This document shows, piece after piece, positions 56,614-64,000 of a DNA stretch of 64,000 nucleotides. The translations under genes and the position numbers were made by a program. This DNA is from Knufia peltigerae (taxonomy: Eukaryota; Ascomycota; Eurotiomycetes; Chaetothyriales; Trichomeriaceae): assembly GCA_030247855.1 (NCBI GenBank), contig JAPDRN010000080.1:103833-167832 (forward strand), read 5' to 3'. Numbering within the stretch: the stretch's first letter is position 1; every line of letters starts with the position of its first letter. The notes beneath the pieces were generated by a model that worked only from the letters and a program-made list of their open reading frames with translations, did not search any database and was not told the origin of the DNA.

Positions 56614-58131
56614 ATGTCGATGCGGAGGACATTATGGAAGAGCCTGCATTGTACCAATAATGTCCTCAACCTTTCCCAACCCATCCAAAGACTCCCTCGA
56701 ACCTCCCTCCGCAGCTACAACAGTGTCAGTGGCATTGTGAATGCGGCAGACCTCTCCTTCGGCCAACCTGTCCACGAGACGCATCCTCACATCCTACAGC
56801 CGGGAGAACTGACTCCAGGCATATCAGCCCAAGAATATGCCGACCGACGTACCAAATTGGCGGCGAAGTTGCCCGACAATGCCATCGCAATAGTCGCCGC
56901 GTCCGACATCCATTTCCGCTCCGGCAGCGTCTTCTACGAGTTCCACCAAGACCCGGATTTTTTCTATCTGACCGGGTTCAATGAACCAGAGGCTCTTGCC
57001 GTGATCGGAAAGGACTCTACCGGAACGGACCACACGTTCCATCTGTACGTGCGAGAGAAAGATGCCAAGGCAGAGATTTGGGATGGCGCAAGATCAGGCA
57101 CGCAGGCTGCGAGGGACGTTTTCAACGCGGACGAGACTGGGGATATAAGCCGGGTAAAGACGATTCTACCGGAGCTCGTCGGCTCTGCGACGTCCGGGGT
57201 GTACACGGACATCATGACGCCGGACTCATCGACAACTACTCAGTCCGCGTTGCGTCGATTCCTCCACGGCAAACCTCGAAGAACCACGGAGTTTGCGGAT
57301 CTCTTGCAGTCGCAGTCGAGCAAGATCAACCGCCTCCGACCCATCATGAATGACCTACGAGCCTTCAAGAGTCCCGCCGAGATTGAAGTCATGAGGAGAG
57401 CAGGGAAGGCGTCCGGTCGAGCACACACCGAGGCGATGCGCAAGGCGTGGACACGGGAGAAGCAACTCGACGCGTACTTGAGGTACCAATTTGTCATGCA
57501 GGGGTGCGACACCAGTGCGTTCGAACCCGTCGTGGCGGGCGGCAAGAACGCGCTGAGTATACATTACGTCCGCAACGACGACGTCCTCCAGGACGACGAG
57601 ATGGTGTTGGTCGACGGAGGCGGCAAGTACGGGGGTTACATCGCCGACATCACGCGCACGTGGCCCGTAAACGGAAAATTCAGTGACTCCCAGAGAGATC
57701 TGTACCAGGCCGTGTTGAACGTTCAGCGTTCGCTGATTTCCTTGTGTCGGGGTAGCTCGAACATGTCGCTGGACAAGCTCCACAGCATCGCCGAGGATTC
57801 CCTGTCGAATGAACTGAGGCAGATTGGGTTCGACATGTCTTCTTCATCAAAGACGGCAATTGAGAAGCTCTTCCCACATCATCTGAGCCACTACATCGGC
57901 ATGGACGTGCATGATACGGTCGGGTACACTAGAAAGACTGTCTTGCAAGAGGGACATTGTATTACTATCGAACCTGGGATTTATGTCCCCGACGACGAAC
58001 GATGGCCGAAGCATTTCAGAAACATGGGCGTGAGGATCGAGGACAGCGTTTGTGTGCAAGAGGACAGTCCTTTTGTTCTCACCACCGAGGCTGTCAAGGA
58101 AGTTGTTGATATTGAGGCACTGAGAGATTGA
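56614..58131 (+). CDS. icp55: Xaa-Pro aminopeptidase, mitochondrial intermediate cleaving peptidase Icp55 (505 aa)
   Basis: M24B metallopeptidase that trims one residue from mitochondrial precursors after MPP cleavage, which stabilises them. The N-terminus (MSMRRTLWKSLHCTNNVLNL, then RTSLRSYNS) is a basic, Ser-rich presequence. The N-terminal domain has SDIHFRSGSVFYEFHQDPDF and YLTGFNEPEA. All metal ligands are present: D334 (LVDGGG), D345 (ADITRTW), H426 (HHLSHYIGMDVHD), E453 (ITIEPGIY) and E476 (VRIEDSV). Single exon with a normal length. The stop codon sits in a GATTGA repeat. Confidence 0.94.
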   Translation: MSMRRTLWKSLHCTNNVLNLSQPIQRLPRTSLRSYNSVSGIVNAADLSFGQPVHETHPHILQPGELTPGISAQEYADRRTKLAAKLPDNAIAIVAASDIHFRSGSVFYEFHQDPDFFYLTGFNEPEALAVIGKDSTGTDHTFHLYVREKDAKAEIWDGARSGTQAARDVFNADETGDISRVKTILPELVGSATSGVYTDIMTPDSSTTTQSALRRFLHGKPRRTTEFADLLQSQSSKINRLRPIMNDLRAFKSPAEIEVMRRAGKASGRAHTEAMRKAWTREKQLDAYLRYQFVMQGCDTSAFEPVVAGGKNALSIHYVRNDDVLQDDEMVLVDGGGKYGGYIADITRTWPVNGKFSDSQRDLYQAVLNVQRSLISLCRGSSNMSLDKLHSIAEDSLSNELRQIGFDMSSSSKTAIEKLFPHHLSHYIGMDVHDTVGYTRKTVLQEGHCITIEPGIYVPDDERWPKHFRNMGVRIEDSVCVQEDSPFVLTTEAVKEVVDIEALRD

Positions 58132-58152
58132 GATTGAGATTGAGATTGAGAT
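58126..58152. repeat. (GATTGA)n hexanucleotide repeat over the icp55 stop codon
   Basis: About four to five units; the first one contains the TGA stop. Length changes would affect only the 3' UTR. Confidence 0.9.
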
Positions 58153-58804
58153 CGATCATCTTTTGGTTCACAGTTTTAATGTACTCGGTAAGGAGTACCT
58201 GTGACAGGCAAGGTGTGAGATTGTAAGAGTAAAGGAAAGATGACTGATAGCATAATCATTCAGATCCATTGTAAATTTTTCCAATGGTTGCCTCTGAGGC
58301 ATTTGACTCTTCCAGACTGTTTCTGCTTATATTTGGTGGATGTCTAGATAGCATAATCTGTAGTTATTCTGTTCTCTAATCGAAGTTGAACGGAGAGACG
58401 GAAAAGAGCTAATTTATTAGTATTCGAGAAAGATGAAGAAAAATGATCTCATCAAATTGACACCAAAGAATCCACGATTTCGACTTCAATGTCTTCCTTT
58501 TCTTATTGCATGAAACATTCTCAATTCTTCGCGCAGGTTATCTTAGAGCTTTAGAGTGTACCTGCTCGTACTCGTATTCGAAGGGGACTTCTCCGTCGGT
58601 CTTTTTACGGACGTTTTGTATCAGCTTTGACCACCATCACCACCACCCACGGATCGCAGATATTGAACATTCCAAACCCAGCCAAAGAAGAAGAAGCGAC
58701 CCTACAGTAACAGCACCAGGTTTACTGACACCGTCAATCTTGTGATTGTTTCTCTTCTTACCGGGACCAAAAAAACAATAAAAAAAAACAAAAGATACGA
58801 AAAA
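58132..58804. other. Intergenic, no gene seen
   Basis: 673 bp between icp55 and the VBA-like gene. It contains a GTACTCGGTAAGGAGTAC imperfect palindrome at about 58182-58199, and A-rich sequence directly before the next start codon. Confidence 0.5.
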
Positions 58805-61092
58805 ATGGCCATCGAGGTCGTTTCAGAAGACCAAACGCCGACCGAGACAAGCCCTCTACTAGGCGGTCACCAGAATGGTCAAACCGTCCAACCGATAAAC
58901 GCCCAACCGGGGTCGTCAAATTCTTCTGAGAATGTTGCAAACGGAAACGGCGGTTCGAGCGATTCGAGCGACGTCGAAAACATAACAGCTCTAGCGGAAG
59001 AACCTAGCACCAAAAAGCTCGTGGCAATCATGGCGGCGATATGGACTGGTGTGTTCTTTGCTGCTTTGGGTATGTTTGTCGTACGCGTCTTCTTATCTGG
59101 GCTTTCCTTACCTGACACCACCCTCCCCTACCTACCGTACCTCGTCGCACAATCCTTGCCCTTCCTACTTGGTCATACTCCCTGAATATTAAAAACTCTT
59201 TTTTCTCAAGATACCACGATCGTTGCAACCCTGACGGCGCCCATATCTTCATCCTTTGACTCCCTAAGCCTCCTGTCGTGGTTGGCGTCTGGCTACCTGA
59301 TTGCCAATTCTGCATGTCAGCCTCTCTCGGGGAAACTGACAGACATCTTCTCCCGACGATATGGCCTTGTGTTTTCAAACGTCTTCTTCGCGGCGGGTAC
59401 TCTGATCTGTGGCCTTGCCCCTAATGCTCAAACAATAATCGCTGGAAGGGTCATTGCTGGTGTAAGTTTCCTATCTTTTCATTGTGGATGTCAAGCAATA
59501 TTTTCCACGGTCCCAAGCTATGGGTAGTGTTATACTGGCTTGACGGATCCCTGCGTTTGCAGGGATCATGCGGGTTCTTCTTGATTGCCAGCCTGATGCT
59601 TGGGACGCCCAAATGACTCCCAGAACCCGTAATAGGTGTACATTTTTAGCCCTGCTGCCCTTCCTCACTTCCTTAGAATTCCTCCGAGGCGCCCTAAACC
59701 CCCCAGAAACTCCTTCCCTGGTTGGCTCTTCCCAGTGCCAGCACCAGCACAGCTTACCCTTTCCATCCTTCCGAGCACATACTCACACACACGATACAAT
59801 CATTCTACCCATACCCAAAGCTCCCCTTCAGACAGGATCTGCACCATGTTTTATGAGCCCACACTAAAACTGTACCTGATTGTTAACAGATCGGAGGAGG
59901 CGGTCTCTCCTGCATCACTACCTTTGTCACATCCGACCTGATTCCCCTCCGCCGCCGCGGTCTCTGGCAAGGTTATGGCAACCTCATCTTCGGTCTGGGA
60001 ATGGGCACAGGGGGTGTCTTCGGTGGATTGTTGGCTGATCGCCTCTCGTGGCGCTGGGCTTTTCTGATCCAAGTCCCATTCATCTTCGTCTCGACCGTCA
60101 TGGTCTGGTTCCTGGTCGACATCCCTGTCAACGCGAGCGCGAAACCACCACTGAGTCGAATCGACTTTCTCGGCTCTTCTCTCCTCGTCACGTCGCTTGT
60201 CCTGCTCCTCCTGGGTCTAAACACTGGGGGCAACCAACTAGCCTGGTCTCACCCTTTGATCATCACGAGTCTCGTCCTCGCATTTGTGACGTTTACATTG
60301 TTTCTTTTCATCGAGTCATCCTCACCGAATCTAGTTCCCGAACCCATCATTCCTGTCTCGCTCATCGTGCGCACCCGCACCGTCCTCGCGTCCTGCCTCG
60401 TCAACTGGTTCGGCACCATGGCCGCCTTTCTTGCCCTCTACTACGTGCCTCTGTACCTCCAGGTGCGGGGCCTGAGCGCCACCCAGGCTGGGCTCAGAGT
60501 CATCCCTTTTGCGGTGAGCACGTCCCTGGGCAGCCTGGGATCAGGGTACGTGATGCGCGTGACGGGTCGTTACTACTGGTCCATGGTATGCTCGATGGCC
60601 GTCTTCGTGCTGGGCTCCGCCTTGCTGTGCACCTTCCGCCTCGACACCCCAAGCTGGCCGACCTACGTCTACGTCACGCCTTTAGGTTTGGGCTATGGGG
60701 CCATGCTGACCATCACGCTGGTCGCCATGATCAGTTCCGTCGATCACGAGCACCAAGCTGTCATTACTGCGGCGAGCTACGCCTTTCGTTCTACGGGCTC
60801 GACCATCGGTATCACCATCGCCGGCGCCGTCTTTCAGAATATTCTCACTCAAGAGCTCTACGCAAAGTACGGCGGCACGCCAGGGAGTGACGACCAAATC
60901 CGCAGGATCAGGGATAGTCTGGATGGACTGAAGCACCTCCCCGTTGGCTGGGATGTGGACGTCGTTTATGCCATCTACATGCACGCGCTGAGGGGTGCCT
61001 TCGTGGCTGGCCTTGGGTTGGCTGTGTTGGCCATTGTATCCGGACTAGGCATGAAGGAGCACGTCTTGCACAAAAATCTGGCCCGGAAATAG
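58805..61092 (+). CDS. MFS transporter, DHA2 / VBA-Fnx type (572 aa, 3 exons)
   Basis: Fourteen-helix MFS protein similar to vacuolar basic amino-acid transporters (Vba/Fnx) and related multidrug pumps. The N-terminal cytosolic tail has ETSPLLGG, an acidic dileucine-type signal consistent with vacuolar sorting. Exon 1 is 58805-59069, exon 2 59211-59461 and exon 3 59890-61092 (573 codons in frame). The first helix ends with DTTIVATLTAPISSSF. Motif A is GKLTDIFSRRYGLVF. The helix-five phrase GLGMGTGGVFGGLLAD and ISSVDHEHQAVITAASYAFR also fit the family. The second intron (428 nt) is far longer than the others in this window and holds a hairpin. The substrate is inferred only from family similarity. 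Confidence 0.9.
59510..59606. repeat. Nested inverted repeats inside the second intron of the VBA-like gene
   Basis: Inner arms GATCCCTGC (59546-59554) and GCAGGGATC (59559-59567) have a 4-nt loop. Outer arms GTCCCAAGC (59510-59518) and GCTTGGGAC (59598-59606) are also perfect. Together they form a hairpin of about 97 nt with an imperfect middle. Confidence 0.85.
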
Positions 61093-63708
61093 GTTGCAGA
61101 ACAGAGAAATCTGGCAAAAGGCCAAAACGAGAACAAGAAATCGAAAGCAAAACAAGAAACTCAATCGGAGAGCAACTCGAAGGGTGACTGTAGAATATGA
61201 GATTGACAAACGTCAATCGAGCCGAGAAGGTTCCACTGTCACACATCAACCTGCAGCCCACCAGATATATGCTAATCTTCCAACGATCGGCAACAATGAC
61301 TCTCTTCAACTGTTCATGGGAAAAAAGGAAGAAAATAAGGGAGAAGCATCCTTCGCTTCCTAGGGTGGGTTGTTGTCACTCTGTCTTGCCTATGATCAGC
61401 CAATGTTTTTACTCTGTACGGTCTGTACGGAGGGTTAACTGCTCTCGACCAGCCTACATAATTAAGCAGTGGGCCTCTTTTGCGGGCCCAAATATGCATG
61501 CATGCATGTTCATGCTTCTGTTTCCTGCTCTTTCGGCTGCTTCTCCTCGTCGCCACACACACGTCAAATTCTAGACCACGCAGATGGCTCAAAGAGGTAT
61601 GAATCCGCCACCTCAGACCGTATCGATGAAAGCTGGACGTCAAACATTCCTGGCCATATGAAAACAAAGATGGAATTTGACTGGTCAGTTCGTTCCCTAG
61701 TTGCATAATGAAAGAAGCAAGGAGAATGGATTAAATCATTTGAAGAGGGTCGGTTTCACTTACGTGCTGCATTTCCCTTTCCCCTTTTACTCTGTATGTA
61801 CGGAGCACCGAGGGAGTATGCTGCTGCAGGAAATAAGCCTCATCAATAGAACAATTCGATCCACGTATCCTGCTCAGGCGGCCGATTGCAGACCATTGAA
61901 TGCTTTGTGGAGGAGCTCAATTATGCAGAAACGAGAAAAGAACTTCATACTAGCCCCCGCTGGTCACGGTGACGAGAGTCCTTTTTGCACCTGGGCCACC
62001 TTCTTCCCAGAGCAGCCGAGACCTAACACTACTGCATACTGGCGACATTTTTGTCACCGACGCTGACCTTGCAGAGGGCTCGTACGAAGCAAAACGCTGG
62101 AGCAGTTTCTGAAAGCACTTTTCTACAGTATGAAGGAAAGTACTCTACGACAAAAAACAACAAAAGCAAAAAGAGGTGCCAGTTACCATTCACCATTATG
62201 CTCATCATGTACGGTGTGAAAAACTTACATACAGAGTACTTGAAACGAAGTAGAGGGACGGGATGGTTGGCTGGCCGGCTGGCTCGCATTACCAATGGAC
62301 TAGAGAATTACAGTTAATTTTCAAATGTGGAGGACTTGAGCGTGATCCCGGTGACCCATGATACCTGCGAAGCTGGATACGGCCATGGGGTGGTTTAACC
62401 GCTACGGCTAACCCGTGGAACGGCCCGTTGTGAGCCATGCATGCATATTGGTGTGTGGTGAGCTGGCACACACACACTTGGACCGTTCCTTTGTCCTTCT
62501 AGGGTGTGAGGCTGGGCCTGCTTTGCGACAAGGATCTTCCATGATCTTTCTGGAGTGGACACCGCATGCAGGCTGACTTTCCTCGTCACTCGGACCCACC
62601 GTGATGGTTTGTCTTCTACGAGTACCTGTATCCGAAGAAAACTGCTTCGACATAGTGAAGCGGGCTCATGCCTACCGGAGTTCTGGTGGAGTCGAAGCCC
62701 CTGTCGAAAGATTCTCCACTGTGGCGTGGGTCTTTCTTCGAAACCAAGTCCTTTGGAACGCAGAAACAAAAAGCCAGCCTCAGTGACAGCCGCGGTCACA
62801 CGGAGTACCACGGAGAAGCAAGCAAAGAGACATCCCCCAGCACGCGGTTTCGATCCTCGCCATCGCTAAATGACCCTGCACGAACAAAACAATCAGACTC
62901 ATTAGAAGCGAATTAGACCCTAAATTGATTGGTGGCCATGCATGTTTATCCATCATCTCCCTTGCAGGGGGATCATGAAAACGGACCAGGGTGTAACCGG
63001 ACCAAACCAACCTTGTTGTAGTCAGAAACGCAAAGGACCACGCTAAGTTGTCAATAAACATGGATGAAGGCCACGAGCGAAGGCGATCCTGAGCCCCAGA
63101 GGGAGTGTGTGTCGTCATTTGCATGTTGTTATACGGAGTACTTCGAACAATACTCAAGTCCGTTGGCTTTCATTCAAGAGCAGCAATTAGTCCCGACCCT
63201 AAGGCTTGCATGACCAGCTTCAGGTCGGCCGAAGGTCACAGGTCATCGTGTCAATGTCCCGAGTCACGACAAAAATGGTGTGCTGGCTTTCGTCTGCGGC
63301 AGGGATTGTGGCATGGGTGTACGAGCAGTCGTCGCGCTGGCCCTGTGCCTTTCACCTGTGGGCCAGAGGTGATGTCTGATAGGGGGGTGTAGTTGTACAT
63401 GCTGACAGCGAGTTAAGAGTCAATACCATTCAGCCAGGTGTGTATGCATATCTCTTTTACATGTGTGACAGACAACATGGTCGGCTGCTGCAGTTTCCTT
63501 CTTCGTACCTCCGTGATAGTTGGCAGTTTTTGGCGAGGGGGGGTTGGTTGCTGGGCCGGTAAAAGAGGAAAAAGAAAAGTGGAAGTGAAGTGAGTGCATT
63601 ATGCAGTGGTCAACTGATCCGTTGTCAAACAGTACCCGCACTCCGGATTTGTTGTTTGTTTTGGCTGGGACGCCACTGGAAGGGTAGGCCAGCCCGGTGA
63701 CCTCCCTT

Positions 63709-63736
63709 GTTGATGTTGTTGTTGTTGTTGTTGTTG
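63709..63736. repeat. (GTT)n microsatellite
   Basis: About nine GTT units with one GAT interruption. Confidence 0.9.
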
Positions 63737-63981
63737 CTTTGCAACAAATATCGACCGGGAGGTGACCCGGGGAGAGGGAGGGTCTCGACATAACGACCCA
63801 CGGTCACTGGTCAAAGAAAAGGTCAAAGTCGGGGGCTACGCGACTGTTTGACCCCGTACTTGCTACACCGCCCGGAGAATGGAAGAAGAAGCACCCCCAA
63901 AACATAAAATCAAGATCGCCCATGATGACGGGAACCCATGGGAAAGGTCTTGACAGTTTGGTGTGGTGGGCACTCTTTTGG

Positions 63982-64000
63982 GTGTGTGTGTGTGTGTGTG
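63982..64000. repeat. (GT)n microsatellite, cut by window edge
   Basis: An uninterrupted GT run that continues to the last base. Confidence 0.95.

Larger units (their letters stand above)
61093..64000. other. 2.9-kb region without a recognisable gene
   Basis: No frame has a known domain; the longest (62395-62811 minus, 61314-61706 minus) look like chance. It contains CATG/GCATGC-type runs near 61495-61510, motif copies of TACGGAG type near 61425, 61797 and 63132, and microsatellites at the right end. Confidence 0.5.

Noticed and set aside
61093..64000. Genes in the right-end gap
   Set aside because: All frames are short, lack domains and cross microsatellites; none is supported.
35122..64000. 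CRISPR array or other spaced direct repeats
   Set aside because: Only simple microsatellites and short palindromes are seen; no regular repeat-spacer pattern exists.

Overview
This is a filamentous ascomycete (Pezizomycotina) chromosome segment. It has short GT-AG introns (mostly 50-150 nt), zinc-cluster, bZIP and APSES regulators, a HET-domain gene, a Clr5-domain protein, MFS pumps of the TRI12 and VBA types, and fungal-only families such as FMC1. The family mix suits Eurotiomycetes, possibly Chaetothyriales, but that placement is an inference. No tRNA, rRNA or CRISPR array was found. Where I could join exons, the coding lengths are divisible by three, which supports the models.

Layout. 0-6 kb: two divergent Zn2Cys6 regulators, an SDR oxidoreductase and the mitochondrial ATP-synthase assembly factor FMC1. 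7-15 kb: four minus-strand genes (a Clr5-domain protein, a D-2-hydroxyacid dehydrogenase, an alcohol-acetyltransferase-like enzyme, a glyoxalase-like protein). 16-26 kb: PP4 regulatory subunit Psy2, an MBOAT/wax-synthase-like acyltransferase, an ALKBH6-type dioxygenase and a TRI12-type MFS pump. 28-35 kb: an APSES/KilA-N protein with an unresolved frame junction, then a decayed island holding a HET-domain pseudogene and degenerate SNF2-like and LINE-like fragments. 35-45 kb: a secreted beta-propeller protein, a Yap-like bZIP factor, a small proline-rich protein, a fungal OTT_1508-type deaminase and a BAG-domain co-chaperone. 46-61 kb: an F-box protein, a membrane-anchored luciferase-domain protein, lipoyl synthase, a selenoprotein K-like protein with Cys, a truncated membrane-protein relic, an FMN-binding PNPOx-like protein, the mitochondrial peptidase Icp55 and a VBA-like vacuolar transporter. 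61-64 kb appears gene-free.

How the genes relate. Three mitochondrial genes (fmc1, lip5, icp55) and psy2 are conserved housekeeping loci. Between them lie accessory genes (HET relic, deaminase, MFS pumps, acyltransferases, zinc-cluster regulators). The 4-15 kb and 20-26 kb stretches carry tailoring-type enzymes and a pump, but no PKS, NRPS or terpene backbone gene, so a metabolite cluster is not demonstrated. The most unusual items are the OTT_1508-type deaminase, the SelK-like protein, the decayed HET/retroelement island, and a short near-palindromic motif (TACGGAGTA) scattered through intergenic DNA.
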